This document shows, piece after piece, positions 45,138 through 54,833 of a DNA stretch of 64,000 nucleotides. The notes under the pieces were generated by a model. That model was not told the DNA's origin, did no database searches, and was given only the letters and a program-made list of their open reading frames with translations. Both the position numbers and the translations under genes were made by a program. This stretch comes from Aliivibrio fischeri (GTDB lineage: Bacteria > Pseudomonadota > Gammaproteobacteria > Enterobacterales > Vibrionaceae), in assembly GCA_038993745.2 (NCBI GenBank), contig CP160629.1:1178001-1242000 (forward strand). Reading direction: 5' to 3'. The stretch's first letter is position 1. Each line of letters begins with the position of its first letter.

Positions 45138-46322
45138 ATGATGAGAAAAATCGGATTATTCATGCCTTTTTTGTTGTTTGTTAGTTATGAAATACAAGCA
45201 GAAATCCCGGGTCTTGCACCAGAGAAAAAATGGGATTTAAATGGCTATGTAAAGTACATGGCAACCAATACCATTCCTAACTCCTCCTTATATCCGTCTA
45301 CCTTTGATAATTTAATTCATCAGCGTTTTAATTTTGAATATCGTTTTTCGGATCATTTACGTGTGAATCTCGGCATGCGTAACCGCCTTATGTTTGGTGA
45401 TACAGCTGAATACCCTAATTATGGAGAGTACATCTCTTATGATTCGGGTTACGTTGATTTATCGAAAAACTGGTTGGATAAAAAGGGCGTTGTGGGGAAC
45501 TCACAGTTTGATCGCGCTTATATCAACTGGAATAAAAATGATTGGCAAGCGAGAGCTGGACGATTCCGTATCAACTGGGGAATGACGACGGTTTGGAATC
45601 CGAATGACATTTTCAATTCTTATTCCATTTATGATTTTGATTATGAAGAGCGTCCAGGAACGGATGCCATAATGGTAAGTAAAAAACTTGGTTTTGCTAG
45701 CTCAATTGATATGGTGTTTAACCCTAATTCAAACAGTGAACTTGATAGCTATGCAACACGATACCTGTTTAATAAACAAGGGTGGGACATGCAAGTTCTA
45801 TTAGGTAAATCTCACCTTGATTATGTGCTTGGTGCCGGTTTTGCTGGGGATATTTATGGAGCAGGGTTGAGAGGCGAATTCAGTTGGTTTGAACCCACTC
45901 AGAGTCGTTATGATAACCAAGATCTTGTTGCATCCAGTGTATCAAGCCTTGAAATGGATTATCGATTTAACAGTGTGAATAATTGGGTGTTACAAGGCTC
46001 TGTTATGCATATATCTGAGCCACAAGATGTAGATAGTGCAATGAGTTATTTAAACCTCCCATTAACAGCGCGAACCCTCAGTTTTACCCACTGGACTTGG
46101 TATTCAAGCTTAGGTTTTGATATCTCTTCTTTATCACGCATGAATATCATGGGAAGTTATTATGACGATGGTTCTTATTTTATAGGGTTAAACCAAACTT
46201 ATTCGTTATCCGATAACTGGCAGCTTATTGGGGTTGTGCAATATTTTGATGGCATGAATGATAGTGTATTTGGTGAAAACCCAAGTACCTTACTGTATGC
46301 GCAAGTGAAGTGGAGTTTTTAA
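45138..46322 (+). CDS. Outer-membrane beta-barrel protein linked to the Lol-like cluster
   Basis: A 394-residue protein with signal peptide (about 1-22; ending IQAEIPG) and an antiparallel beta-rich mature part containing the GYVKYMATNT start, FEYRFSDHLRVNLGMRNRLMF, RAGRFRINWGMTTVWNPNDIF and the closing strand LYAQVKWSF with terminal Phe. The RINWG...WNPND motif is shared with alginate-type and DUF1302-like barrels. Ribosome site AAAGGAGG. 38 bp after the J-protein gene. It could be the outer-membrane acceptor or a channel for the cargo of the LolA-like protein; this is inference from context. Confidence 0.82.
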   Translation: MMRKIGLFMPFLLFVSYEIQAEIPGLAPEKKWDLNGYVKYMATNTIPNSSLYPSTFDNLIHQRFNFEYRFSDHLRVNLGMRNRLMFGDTAEYPNYGEYISYDSGYVDLSKNWLDKKGVVGNSQFDRAYINWNKNDWQARAGRFRINWGMTTVWNPNDIFNSYSIYDFDYEERPGTDAIMVSKKLGFASSIDMVFNPNSNSELDSYATRYLFNKQGWDMQVLLGKSHLDYVLGAGFAGDIYGAGLRGEFSWFEPTQSRYDNQDLVASSVSSLEMDYRFNSVNNWVLQGSVMHISEPQDVDSAMSYLNLPLTARTLSFTHWTWYSSLGFDISSLSRMNIMGSYYDDGSYFIGLNQTYSLSDNWQLIGVVQYFDGMNDSVFGENPSTLLYAQVKWSF

Positions 46323-46369
46323 TATAATCATTTGCCCTCAAACCTCTTTCTTTTGCCACTTCTGATTAA

Positions 46370-46627
46370 TTACTGTGATTGGTATAAGTCTAGGTTGCTT
46401 TTTGTTTTATCACGACATAACCATGCTGCAAACTCTCTAATCTTAGGAAGAATGGTAAGGTTGGCAGTAATTGCCACAGGCCAAGCAATGGTAAAGCCAT
46501 TCATCCATGCTGATACCCACTCAACACTGAATCCTCCCATTCTAATTGCCGACATAGAGCCAGACATTAATAGTGCCATGGTAACTGACGAAAGTAAGGC
46601 GGACACCCAAAATTGTTTTCTACTCAT
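46370..46627 (-). CDS. DUF2798 small membrane protein
   Basis: An 85-residue protein with two hydrophobic helices (about 5-27 and 40-62): QFWVSALLSSVTMALLMSGSM, then WVSAWMNGFTIAWPVAITANL and LPKIREFA; this is the DUF2798 pattern. Function unknown. Divergent from the LysR gene 92 bp away, which may regulate it; convergent with the barrel gene. The frame on the opposite strand is longer but does not look like a real protein. Confidence 0.85.
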   Translation of the reverse strand: MSRKQFWVSALLSSVTMALLMSGSMSAIRMGGFSVEWVSAWMNGFTIAWPVAITANLTILPKIREFAAWLCRDKTKSNLDLYQSQ

Positions 46628-46719
46628 CTTTTCTCTCTTATTTTTAATAAATTAACGGTTAGTTATATTGGTAAATTTAATAAGAGTGAGTATATTAGTT
46701 TCATTAATGATAGAAAATA

Positions 46720-47601
46720 ATGAGTTCTAGAAGTATGAATTCCATATTTGGAAGTATTGATGATTTATTTCTTTTTTGTAAAGTGGCTCAGCTTGGGTCA
46801 CAACAAAGTGCGGCAAAAGAGCTGAAAGTGCCCGTTTCAACGGTTTCACGCAGGATTTCATCTATGGAAGAGAAGTTAGGCGTTCGCTTATTAGAGAAAA
46901 GAGGACGAGAACTCGTACCAACAGAAACAGGAAAACACTATTACCAATTGCTTGAAAGTCAGTTTTCAGACCTAGAAAGTAACTGTCATCAACTTAATGA
47001 GCACGTTGATGAAGTGACAGGGATGATTCGTTTATCTTTACCATATCGATTTTATCATCATTATGTTCGTGATTTGATCGTGGATTTTTTACTGGAATAC
47101 CCAAAGGCGCAAATTGAAGTCAACCTATGTGCAGAAGATACACTACCAGCCACAGATCGAGATTTAGTACTGACTTTTGATATTAGCAGAGCCGATGGAA
47201 TGATAGCTCGTCCTCTGTTTTTAGCAAAGCACGGTGTATTTGTGACCAAATCTTATTGGGAACATAATCAAACAAAGAATATTGAAGAGTTGGATTGGAT
47301 TCGATTGAATGATCAGAAAAATCTGATTTATACAGATGAGAAGCAAATCTTAAAGGAAATACATGTGCGTCCTAGGTTAGAGGTGAATGATCTTGACCAA
47401 GTACTTCATGCAACGGTTAAAGGGTTAGGGGCTGCTCGATTACCAGTACACCTTGTTACTTCTGATATGGACTTAGTTGAGATCTTTCCTGATTACTCGT
47501 TTCCGCCAAGGCAATCCTATTTAGTATATAAACAACGAAAATATCAACCTAGAGCATTAACGATTCTAGTAGAGCGAATTATTAGCGTGATGGAACGATA
47601 A
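46720..47601 (+). CDS. LysR-family transcriptional regulator
   Basis: A 293-residue LysR regulator: helix-turn-helix at about 25-65 (AQLGSQQSAAKELKVPVSTV, SRRISSMEEKLG) and the effector domain from about 100. Gene is divergent from the small DUF2798 gene. LysR-DUF2798 pairs recur in vibrios, so that gene is the likely target. An intrinsic terminator follows. Confidence 0.88.
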   Translation: MSSRSMNSIFGSIDDLFLFCKVAQLGSQQSAAKELKVPVSTVSRRISSMEEKLGVRLLEKRGRELVPTETGKHYYQLLESQFSDLESNCHQLNEHVDEVTGMIRLSLPYRFYHHYVRDLIVDFLLEYPKAQIEVNLCAEDTLPATDRDLVLTFDISRADGMIARPLFLAKHGVFVTKSYWEHNQTKNIEELDWIRLNDQKNLIYTDEKQILKEIHVRPRLEVNDLDQVLHATVKGLGAARLPVHLVTSDMDLVEIFPDYSFPPRQSYLVYKQRKYQPRALTILVERIISVMER

Positions 47602-47603
47602 AA

Positions 47604-47632
47604 TCCAAGTGCGTTAACACTTGGACTTTATT
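47604..47632. terminator. Bidirectional terminator between LysR and HAD genes
   Basis: TCCAAGTG / CACTTGGA, 6-nt loop, with T-rich flanks in both directions (CTTTATTATT on plus, TTTTAT on minus). Lies between converging genes. Confidence 0.72.
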
Positions 47633-47649
47633 ATTGAAATGTGAAAGCG

Positions 47650-48633
47650 TTAGTAAACAGTACACCACTCATTTTTCATATCGATTAAGTACCAGTTATC
47701 ACGCTGGTTAGCTTCATCCATCGCTTTATCTAAATGGCCAACACTTGATTTACGATCGTATTTCCATTCACGAGCTTCGTCTGTGTGATGAACGATCATC
47801 GCCATTGAATTTGGCTGGCTAGTTGCCCATTGCATCATTGCATGGTCACCATCTGAGTTACCAATGGCTAATACTGGTTTCTTACCAATGATGTGTTGAA
47901 TATTTTCAACCTTACCTGCTTTGTCATCAATGGTCAGGATTTCACCTAGTTTAGTGACCGTTGGATTGCCGTTGTTGTAATCGTATTTGTATTTTAATGC
48001 GCTACCAATGATTTGCTCTTCAGGAATACCATACACTTCTGGTGCCCATGTACGCATGAAATCAACGCCACCGCCAGAAACGATATAAACTTTAAAGTCA
48101 TGATCTTGTAGGTAAGTGACCATTTCACGCATTGGTTTGTAAGTAAGCTCAGTATAGGCTTTATTAAAATGTGGGTCTTTTGCTACTTCTAACCATTGTG
48201 CGACAGTTTGTTGGTATTCTTCAACGGTCATGCCACTGTGAGTTGCTGTAACTATGTCGAGTAGGGCTTTTTCACCACCAGCAAACACGTTTTTGATGTC
48301 ATTATTTAGAACAGATTTAAATGGTTCTTGTGTTTTCCATTCAGGATGCTCTTTTGCCATGTTCTTTACTTGGTCTAGCGCAAATGCTAGCTGAAAATAG
48401 TAAGGTTTTTCTGACCATAATGTTCCATCATTATCGAAGACAGCAATACGGTCTTGTTCAGGAATAAAGGTTTTTTTTGAAGCATCCGTAGATTGATCAA
48501 CGTAGTTGACGATTGCTGTTTTACTTGCTCCATCTTGCCATGAAGGTAGTAGATTTGGGTCACAATCTAAAGCCATCGCTGAAAAGGATAAGCCAGATAA
48601 GACTGCTAGGGCACAGAGTTTTTTCTTATTCAT
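47650..48633 (-). CDS. Periplasmic HAD-superfamily phosphatase-like protein
   Basis: A 327-residue exported protein: signal peptide about 1-21 (LCALAVLSGLSFSAMA), then HAD motif I in VFDNDGTLW (Asp67 and Asp69), motif II in YIVSGGGVDF, and motif IV in LAIGNSDGDHAMM. Start at ATG 48633 (AGGTGA about 10 nt upstream) rather than an upstream in-frame GTG. Resembles exported HAD hydrolases of the SerB-like group of unknown substrate. Monocistronic, convergent with the LysR. Confidence 0.9.
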   Translation of the reverse strand: MNKKKLCALAVLSGLSFSAMALDCDPNLLPSWQDGASKTAIVNYVDQSTDASKKTFIPEQDRIAVFDNDGTLWSEKPYYFQLAFALDQVKNMAKEHPEWKTQEPFKSVLNNDIKNVFAGGEKALLDIVTATHSGMTVEEYQQTVAQWLEVAKDPHFNKAYTELTYKPMREMVTYLQDHDFKVYIVSGGGVDFMRTWAPEVYGIPEEQIIGSALKYKYDYNNGNPTVTKLGEILTIDDKAGKVENIQHIIGKKPVLAIGNSDGDHAMMQWATSQPNSMAMIVHHTDEAREWKYDRKSSVGHLDKAMDEANQRDNWYLIDMKNEWCTVY

Positions 48634-48746
48634 ATTATTATTCACCTAATGTTTGTATCGTTTGAATACATTTATAAAGTCTAGCAATAAATGTCATGAA
48701 AAAAGGTTATAAGTGGTATAACAGCTTATATTGACTGTTAGTTATA

Positions 48747-49598
48747 TTAGATCCTATTCATAGTAGATGAGATTTCATCAATCAACAGCTTAGCTTTATC
48801 ACTTTTTATTTGTAACAACGTCATGAAGAGTAAATCCGTGATGACATTCTGAGCGGTTCTTGATGAAATGGATGAACTACGAAATTGTCTTTCATCTGCA
48901 ATAGTATCAATACAAAAGTTAGCCAACTTACGTAGAGGGCTTTTCTTTGTACTTGTTAACGCAATCACCGTTGCTCCTTTATCCATTGCTGTTTGTGCAG
49001 CCATTAGGATTTCTTTTCGACTACCAGAATATGAGATAACGATTTGAACATCTTGTTTGGTTAAGGTATTTGCCGTTGCTATTTGTACATGGCTATCTTG
49101 CTCTGTCAGTGCCGTCATTCCAATTTTCAGTAATTTGAAGGCCAGATCTTTCGCTGTTAATGCGGAGCCACCAATCCCCACAATTTGAATACGTTGCGCT
49201 TGGTTAAGCAGAGTTGTGATGAGTTCAAATTCAGAGAAATTAATCGCGTTTGTCGTAGCAATCAGTGCGTGAGTTTTTTCTTGTACTAACTTTTGAGCAA
49301 TGGTTAGAGAGGAGTCGTCACTATTGATCTTGTTATGGATAGGGCGCTCAGGTTCGAGGATCGCTTGTTTTCGACCAAGATCTTCAATAATCGCTAACTT
49401 GAATGCCGTAAATCCTTTAAACCCGAGCCGTTGAGTAAGTTTCACAATACTTGATTGCGATACGCCTACTTTAGCGGCAAGAGCTTGGCTCGAATAGGAG
49501 CTGATTGAAGCTGGATCATCAAGAATAAAGTCCAAAATTTTAATCCCGTTTGAGGATAAATTGCTTCTTTGGTTCTGTATCTTTTCTAAAATATTCAT
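48747..49598 (-). CDS. murR: RpiR/MurR-family transcriptional regulator
   Basis: A 283-residue RpiR-type regulator: N-terminal helix-turn-helix (about 1-75; YSSQALAAKVGVSQSSIVKLTQRLGFKGF split across conserved positions) and a C-terminal SIS domain (about 120-260; QIVGIGGSALTAKDLAFKLLKIG). It is divergent from murQ-murP across 260 bp. By E. coli analogy it represses these genes and responds to N-acetylmuramic acid 6-phosphate. Repeated ATTCCA/TGGAAT elements at 49597, 49625, 49736 and 49791 may be its half-sites. Confidence 0.9.
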   Translation of the reverse strand: MNILEKIQNQRSNLSSNGIKILDFILDDPASISSYSSQALAAKVGVSQSSIVKLTQRLGFKGFTAFKLAIIEDLGRKQAILEPERPIHNKINSDDSSLTIAQKLVQEKTHALIATTNAINFSEFELITTLLNQAQRIQIVGIGGSALTAKDLAFKLLKIGMTALTEQDSHVQIATANTLTKQDVQIVISYSGSRKEILMAAQTAMDKGATVIALTSTKKSPLRKLANFCIDTIADERQFRSSSISSRTAQNVITDLLFMTLLQIKSDKAKLLIDEISSTMNRI

Positions 49599-49771
49599 TC
49601 CATCTCATTTTTATCGAATTAATTATTCCAAATTTGCTTATATTATTCTTTTGTTTTTATCTTTCTGTAACTTGTTGTATATAAATGCTTTAGGCTGTTT
49701 GTTGAACTGTTTTTACTTAATTTTAAAATGTATTTATTCCATCTATTTTGAGAGTTTAGAATAACTTTTGT

Positions 49772-49787
49772 TGTGATTTTGGTCACT
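49772..49787. promoter_or_regulatory. Predicted CRP site between murR and murQ
   Basis: TGTGATTTTGGTCACT matches the TGTGA-N6-TCACA core except for the last base. It lies 72-87 bp upstream of murQ, a typical activator position; E. coli murQ is likewise CRP-activated. A TGGAAT element is next to it. Confidence 0.75.
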
Positions 49788-49858
49788 TTATGGAATTTTT
49801 TATTCTTTATGATAGCAAGCATCAAAATTAAGCATTTAACTTTTAAAGAGTACAGATT

Positions 49859-50761
49859 ATGAAAATCGATTTAACAACATTAGTAACAGAGAGCCGTAAC
49901 AAAGCGAGTGAAAATATCGATGTGTTATCAACGGTAGAAATGCTAACCGTTATTAACCAAGAAGATCAAAAAGTTGCATTGGCTGTTGAAGCGATTCTTC
50001 CTCAAATTGCAGATGTTGTTGATGCTATTGCCGTTGCTTTTCAATCTGGCGGTCGTTTGATTTACACAGGTGCGGGTACTTCAGGGCGTTTAGGTATTTT
50101 GGATGCAAGTGAATGTCCTCCAACGTATGGTTCAAACCCTGATTTAGTTGTCGGCTTAATTGCTGGCGGGCACAAAGCGATTTTAAAAGCGGTTGAGAAT
50201 GCTGAAGATAACCGTGAATTAGGCGCATCGGATCTACAAGACCTCGGTCTTAATGAGAAAGATGTTTTAGTTGGTATTGCGGCAAGTGGTCGAACGCCTT
50301 ATGTACTTGGTGCGATGGAATATGCGAAATCAGTAGGAGCAACGGTTGCGACACTAAGTTGTAATCCAAATAGCCCAATGACAGAGCTTGCAGATATTAA
50401 CATGACACCTGTTGTAGGCCCTGAAGTAGTGACAGGTTCTTCTCGAATGAAGGCGGGAACAGCACAAAAATTAGTACTGAATATGCTAACAACAGGGGCG
50501 ATGATCCGCACTGGTAAAGTATTTGGAAATCTAATGGTTGACGTAGAAGCAACCAATGCAAAATTAGTTCAACGACAAAAAAATATTGTGATTGAAGCAA
50601 CAGGTTGCTCAGAAGTCGAAGCTTCAGAAGCATTATCTCAATGTGATAATCACTGTAAAACAGCCATTTTAATGGTCTTGTCAGGGTTAGATGCACAAAG
50701 TGCGAAAGCAAAATTAGCACAACATAATGGCTTTATTCGAAATGCACTTTCAGACCAGTAA
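49859..50761 (+). CDS. murQ: N-acetylmuramic acid 6-phosphate etherase
   Basis: A 300-residue cytoplasmic SIS-domain enzyme that splits the lactyl ether of MurNAc-6-P to GlcNAc-6-P and D-lactate in cell-wall recycling. Signature [25 protein letters not shown] (written here across its [10 protein letters not shown] and [10 protein letters not shown] parts), then [19 protein letters not shown], and [17 protein letters not shown]. Length equals E. coli MurQ (298). First gene of an operon with murP; divergent from murR. Confidence 0.97.
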   Translation: MKIDLTTLVTESRNKASENIDVLSTVEMLTVINQEDQKVALAVEAILPQIADVVDAIAVAFQSGGRLIYTGAGTSGRLGILDASECPPTYGSNPDLVVGLIAGGHKAILKAVENAEDNRELGASDLQDLGLNEKDVLVGIAASGRTPYVLGAMEYAKSVGATVATLSCNPNSPMTELADINMTPVVGPEVVTGSSRMKAGTAQKLVLNMLTTGAMIRTGKVFGNLMVDVEATNAKLVQRQKNIVIEATGCSEVEASEALSQCDNHCKTAILMVLSGLDAQSAKAKLAQHNGFIRNALSDQ

Positions 50762-50847
50762 TTGGTAACAAGGCCTTATACCAATCTGGATGAAGCAAAT
50801 TTTATCTAGGTTGGTACCTCAACGAACAAATTAAAAAGGAACAGAAG

Positions 50848-52302
50848 ATGGCTAAAATAACCACTTCCATGATTCAAGAGATACTGACCGCAATTGGTGG
50901 CAAATCAAATGTCATTAAGTGTGGAAACTGTATGACACGTCTGCGCCTTACCCTTCATGATGATAATTTAGCAGATAGAGATACAATTAAACGCATTGCA
51001 GGTGTGATGGGGCTTGTTGAGAGTGATGATCAATTTCAAATCGTATTAGGCCCAGGTAAAGCACAAACAGCAGCTGAGATGATGAATGAAATGATGGAAG
51101 GAGAGGAAGATAACTCTGCTTCAACAGCGACCGAAAGCCGAGATTTAAAAGACGTTGCATCAGAACATAAACAGAAATTGAAGAAAAAACAAACCAGCGC
51201 AGCACAACGTTTTTTGAGCAAGTTTGCTACCATTTTTACTCCATTAATTCCGGGGTTCATTGCTGCTGGTCTGTTACTTGGTTTCGCCACTTTACTTGAT
51301 CAAATTTATATCATAGGTAATGAGTCACCAAATGCGAATCTGGTGGATTTAATTCTTTATATGAAAGTCTTTAGTAAAGGCTTATTCAGCTTCTTAAGTA
51401 TTTTAATTGGCTACAATGCACAACAAGCATTTGGTGGTTCAGGTGTAAATGGTGCGATCCTAGCGTCATTGTTTGTACTTGGTTATAACCCTGATGCAAC
51501 CTCTGGTATTTATTCTGGTATGACGGACTTCTTTGGTCATGGTATTGACCCAAGAGGTAACATTATTGGTGTATTGATTGCCGCTATTATAGGTGCTGGC
51601 GTTGAGAAGAAAGTTCGCCAATACATGCCTGATAACCTAGATATGATTTTAACTTCGGTTGTGACGTTACTTATTATGGGTGCGGTTACCTTTGTGGTTA
51701 TCATGCCGATAGGTGGTGTGTTATTCCAAGGTATGTCATGGTTATTCATGAACTTAAACGGCAACCCAATTGGTAGTGCAATTCTTGCGGGTCTGTTTTT
51801 AATCTCAGTAATGTTTGGTATTCACCAAGGCTTTGTACCGGTTTACTTTGCTCTAATGGATGCACAAGGCTTTAACTCACTGTTCCCAATCCTTGCGATG
51901 GCAGGTGCAGGTCAAGTGGGTGCGGCATTGGCTCTGTATGCAAAAGCAAATAAAGACGCGTTGTTACGTACTCAAGTAAAAGGTTCTATTATCCCAGGCT
52001 TTTTAGGCATAGGTGAGCCACTTATTTACGGTGTAACACTTCCACGAGTGAAACCATTTATCACTGCTTGTGTAGGTGGTGCAGCAGGTGGCTTCTTTAT
52101 CGGCTTAGTTTCATACATGGGCTTACCAGTAGGTTTGAATACTGTATTTGGTCCATCAGGTATCGTTGCTCTACCTCTTATGACATCTAACGCAGGTATC
52201 TTTGCCGGAATGCTAGTCTTTGCAGCAGGTTTGGTAATCTCATACGTCGCTGGCTTTCTTGCAACTTGGTTCTTCGGAACAAAGAATGTTGATTTAAGCT
52301 AA
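50848..52302 (+). CDS. murP: PTS N-acetylmuramic acid transporter EIIBC (MurP)
   Basis: A 484-residue PTS permease: EIIB domain (about 1-85) with phosphorylated Cys28 in [11 protein letters not shown], a linker with charged coil (about 88-125), and EIIC glucose/sucrose-type domain (about 130-480) with [18 protein letters not shown], diagnostic for this group. It takes up MurNAc and phosphorylates it, needing EIIA-Glc from elsewhere. AAGGA before the ATG. A short inverted repeat (TACCAA...TTGGTA, 50779-50816) lies in the gap after murQ. A strong terminator follows. Confidence 0.95.
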   Translation: MAKITTSMIQEILTAIGGKSNVIKCGNCMTRLRLTLHDDNLADRDTIKRIAGVMGLVESDDQFQIVLGPGKAQTAAEMMNEMMEGEEDNSASTATESRDLKDVASEHKQKLKKKQTSAAQRFLSKFATIFTPLIPGFIAAGLLLGFATLLDQIYIIGNESPNANLVDLILYMKVFSKGLFSFLSILIGYNAQQAFGGSGVNGAILASLFVLGYNPDATSGIYSGMTDFFGHGIDPRGNIIGVLIAAIIGAGVEKKVRQYMPDNLDMILTSVVTLLIMGAVTFVVIMPIGGVLFQGMSWLFMNLNGNPIGSAILAGLFLISVMFGIHQGFVPVYFALMDAQGFNSLFPILAMAGAGQVGAALALYAKANKDALLRTQVKGSIIPGFLGIGEPLIYGVTLPRVKPFITACVGGAAGGFFIGLVSYMGLPVGLNTVFGPSGIVALPLMTSNAGIFAGMLVFAAGLVISYVAGFLATWFFGTKNVDLS

Positions 52303-52360
52303 GAGACGAGTTCATAGAATAAATTAACGAATAAAAAGTACTTTCCCCTATAAGTACGCT

Positions 52361-52394
52361 AAGGCCTCACAGGTACCACTGTGAGGCCTTTTTT
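52361..52394 (+). terminator. Rho-independent terminator after murP
   Basis: AAGGCCTCAC / GTGAGGCCTT with a 10-nt loop followed by six T. Canonical. Confidence 0.93.
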
Positions 52395-52472
52395 ATGAAA
52401 AATCAGACACCTCTGGTATAGCAACAAGAAAAGGGTACAATGCATGCAATTCTCATATTGTTAGGAAAGCCT

Positions 52473-53012
52473 GTGGCTCTTAAACCAACCATCTATAAAT
52501 TTCGCGTCGCTTTAACAGACATGAATCGTGATCATTATGATTCATTGAATCTGACGATTGCTCAGCACCCTTCAGAAAACACTGAGCGCATGATGGCGCG
52601 TGTATTAGCATTTTGTTTAAATGCAAGAGAAAGTCTAACCTTTACGAAAGGATTATCAGAAGTTGACGAACCTGATATTTGGGTTCGTGAATATGATGAC
52701 ACGATTTCATTATGGATCGATGCGGGTGAACCAGATGCGGATCGTATAAAAAAAGCAACGCGTCAGTCAAAAGAAACTAAGGTCTACAGCTTCAATTCAA
52801 AATCAGAAGTGTGGTGGAAACAAAACCAAAGTAAATTTGCTCCTTATTCAGTTGATGTTGTTCGTTTTGATTGGGAACAAATTCAAGCGTTTGCCGCATT
52901 ACTGCAAAGAACTATGGATATTTCAGTGATGATCACAGGTGACTCTGCATTTATTTCAACTGAGCAGGGCGAGTGTGAAGTTACTTGGGAAACCCTACAA
53001 TCAGTAGAATAA
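52473..53012 (+). CDS. yaeQ: YaeQ-family protein (PD-(D/E)XK nuclease-like fold)
   Basis: A 179-residue protein resembling E. coli YaeQ: VALKPTIYKFRVALTDMNRD at the start, LTIAQHPSENTERMMARVLAF, LSEVDEPDIWVRE, GEPDADRIKKATRQSKE and WWKQNQSKF. The start is GTG at 52473: it has AGGA 6-7 nt upstream and matches the family N-terminus (E. coli: MALKATIYK); the upstream in-frame ATG would add 11 unneeded residues. YaeQ was linked to suppression of RfaH defects and adopts a nuclease-like fold; its true role is unknown. Confidence 0.93.
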   Translation: MALKPTIYKFRVALTDMNRDHYDSLNLTIAQHPSENTERMMARVLAFCLNARESLTFTKGLSEVDEPDIWVREYDDTISLWIDAGEPDADRIKKATRQSKETKVYSFNSKSEVWWKQNQSKFAPYSVDVVRFDWEQIQAFAALLQRTMDISVMITGDSAFISTEQGECEVTWETLQSVE

Positions 53013-53067
53013 GTGATTTAGATTCATTTATTTGATTTTACTGTTTCAGTAATTAAATCTGGTTCAT

Positions 53068-53106
53068 AATGCCTTCTGTTTAGCCTTTATTCAGAAGGCA
53101 TTTTTT
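53068..53106 (+). terminator. Rho-independent terminator after yaeQ
   Basis: AATGCCTTCTG / CAGAAGGCATT with a 13-nt loop and six T. It ends at the base before an ATG at 53107, so that ATG cannot have a ribosome site and the next gene must start further down. Confidence 0.9.
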
Positions 53107-53121
53107 ATGGAGCCGACTTTG

Positions 53122-53835
53122 ATGGATCTTGGTTTATTATCTGCAATGTTTCTTATCTTTATAGGATCATTTGTCCAAAGTGCGATTGGTTTTGGACTTG
53201 CTATTGTTACTGCGCCACTGCTATTTTTAATTTCTCCTGATTACGTTCCTGCCCCAATAGTGATTGTCGGTTTATTCTTATCCATTATTAATGCCTATAA
53301 ACATAAAGCGAATGTGTCTTTTCGAGGCTTAGGGTACGCATTTTTAGGTCGGATTCCCGGCTCTGTATTCGGAGGTTTACTGCTTTATTACGTAGATGCA
53401 AAACTGCTGTCTCTTTGGATTGGTGTGGTTGTATTACTTGCTGTTGCGATTAGTCTGCTTCCATTTCGTATTGAACCAAATAATTCAAGAATGACGATTG
53501 CAGGGTTTTTCTCTGGTCTATTTGGCACCAGTTCAGGTATTGGAGGCCCTCCAATGGCCTTGTTATTACAGCATCAAGAAGCGAACCTTATTCGAGCTAA
53601 CTTATCTGCTTTCTTTGTTGTGAGTAGTTTTATTTCTCTTGCTGTGCAAGTACCTGCAGGATACATGAGCTTGAATCATTTATATCTTACGCTGCCATTA
53701 CTTCCCGCTTCGGTTATCGGTTATCTGGTCGCAATGAAAGTAGTGGATAAAATCGATAAAAGCACCATCAGAAAAGTATCACTAGTGATGTGTTCTATCT
53801 CAGGTATTGCTGCGATAGTATTAGGAATGAGGTAG
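53122..53835 (+). CDS. Sulfite exporter TauE/SafE-family membrane protein
   Basis: A 237-residue inner-membrane protein with about eight helices in two repeats. Typical parts: GSFVQSAIGFGLAIVTAPLLF in the first repeat and GFFSGLFGTSSGIGGPPMALL in the second. Start set at ATG 53122, which has GGAG 9 nt upstream, not at the ATG adjoining the terminator. Family members export sulfite, sulfoacetate or other organic anions. Substrate unknown here. It is followed by an arylamine N-acetyltransferase gene 68 bp on. Confidence 0.88.
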   Translation: MDLGLLSAMFLIFIGSFVQSAIGFGLAIVTAPLLFLISPDYVPAPIVIVGLFLSIINAYKHKANVSFRGLGYAFLGRIPGSVFGGLLLYYVDAKLLSLWIGVVVLLAVAISLLPFRIEPNNSRMTIAGFFSGLFGTSSGIGGPPMALLLQHQEANLIRANLSAFFVVSSFISLAVQVPAGYMSLNHLYLTLPLLPASVIGYLVAMKVVDKIDKSTIRKVSLVMCSISGIAAIVLGMR

Positions 53836-53903
53836 CTTCTTTAACTATAGTTATAACGTTATTAATTTAGAGATATCACTTAAGTTAGACACAAGGACAT
53901 GAA

Positions 53904-54695
53904 ATGAATCAAGAAATGTTAACTCATTACTTTAACCGTATTGGCTTACCTAAGGATACGGCATTAACTATTGAAAACCTTAAAATGATTCATCGTGCTC
54001 AACATAGAACGATTCCTTTTGAGAATATTGATATTGTAAATGGCCAATCCATTCAATTAGCTGATGAGGTAATTTACGAAAAACTTGTTAACAACAAACG
54101 AGGTGGATATTGTCATGAATTAAATGGACTTCTCTTCACTGTGTTAAATGCCTTAGGATTTGAAGCAAGAGTTCTATTAGGAAGAGTTCATTTATCTCCT
54201 GAACCAACAGGGCGGGGACATAGAGTAACCTTGGTGATGCTCAACGGTCAGCAATGGTTGGTTGATGCTGGTTTTGGCACGTTTACACCGAGAGAACCAT
54301 TACCTATTGAGTTTGATAAAGAGTTGGCGACGGATCTTCAAGTTTTTCGTTTTCTTCGTGATGAAGATTACGGTGTTTTGCTGCAAGTTAAAGAATCTGA
54401 CGAATGGCTGAGCCTCTATAGCTTAGATATGGGTTATGTGTGTAAAGGCGATTTAGAGTATGCAAATCATTTCTCTTCAACACACCTTGATTCTGTTTTT
54501 ACTTCAGGAGTGATTGCTGCGTTATCGACACCAGAGGGAATCAATACCTTGTCGAATCAACAATTAAAAATAAAGAAAAATGGAGTAATTCAGCAAATTA
54601 CATTAGCGGATGAAACTTCCTATTTTAAGGCACTAAAAGACTATTTTGGATTAGAGCCAAATTTATCTTATAAAAAAATTGAACAGCATTTTTAA
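53904..54695 (+). CDS. nat: Arylamine N-acetyltransferase
   Basis: A 263-residue cytoplasmic enzyme that transfers acetyl from acetyl-CoA to arylamines and hydrazines. The catalytic triad is complete: Cys70 in NNKRGGYCHELN, His106 in GRGHRVTL and Asp121 in WLVDAGFG. Length is typical (about 260-280). AAGGA precedes the ATG. Its natural substrate in bacteria is unclear. Alone on its transcript or with the TauE gene before it. Confidence 0.95.
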   Translation: MNQEMLTHYFNRIGLPKDTALTIENLKMIHRAQHRTIPFENIDIVNGQSIQLADEVIYEKLVNNKRGGYCHELNGLLFTVLNALGFEARVLLGRVHLSPEPTGRGHRVTLVMLNGQQWLVDAGFGTFTPREPLPIEFDKELATDLQVFRFLRDEDYGVLLQVKESDEWLSLYSLDMGYVCKGDLEYANHFSSTHLDSVFTSGVIAALSTPEGINTLSNQQLKIKKNGVIQQITLADETSYFKALKDYFGLEPNLSYKKIEQHF

Positions 54696-54833
54696 TAAAA
54701 ATATCTATTGACCTGTCTAAAGCTTCATAGTCTATGCTTTATCAAGTAAACGGAAGGCGTTTTATTTCAAATGAAGAAATGATTTATTTGAAGTGGTGCG
54801 CCTTCAAAACGGTTTAAAACATTAGAGATAGAC

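Noticed and set aside
46332..46655. Plus-strand 107-residue frame opposite the DUF2798 gene
   Set aside because: It has no recognisable domain, while the minus-strand frame matches DUF2798 and has a sensible start.
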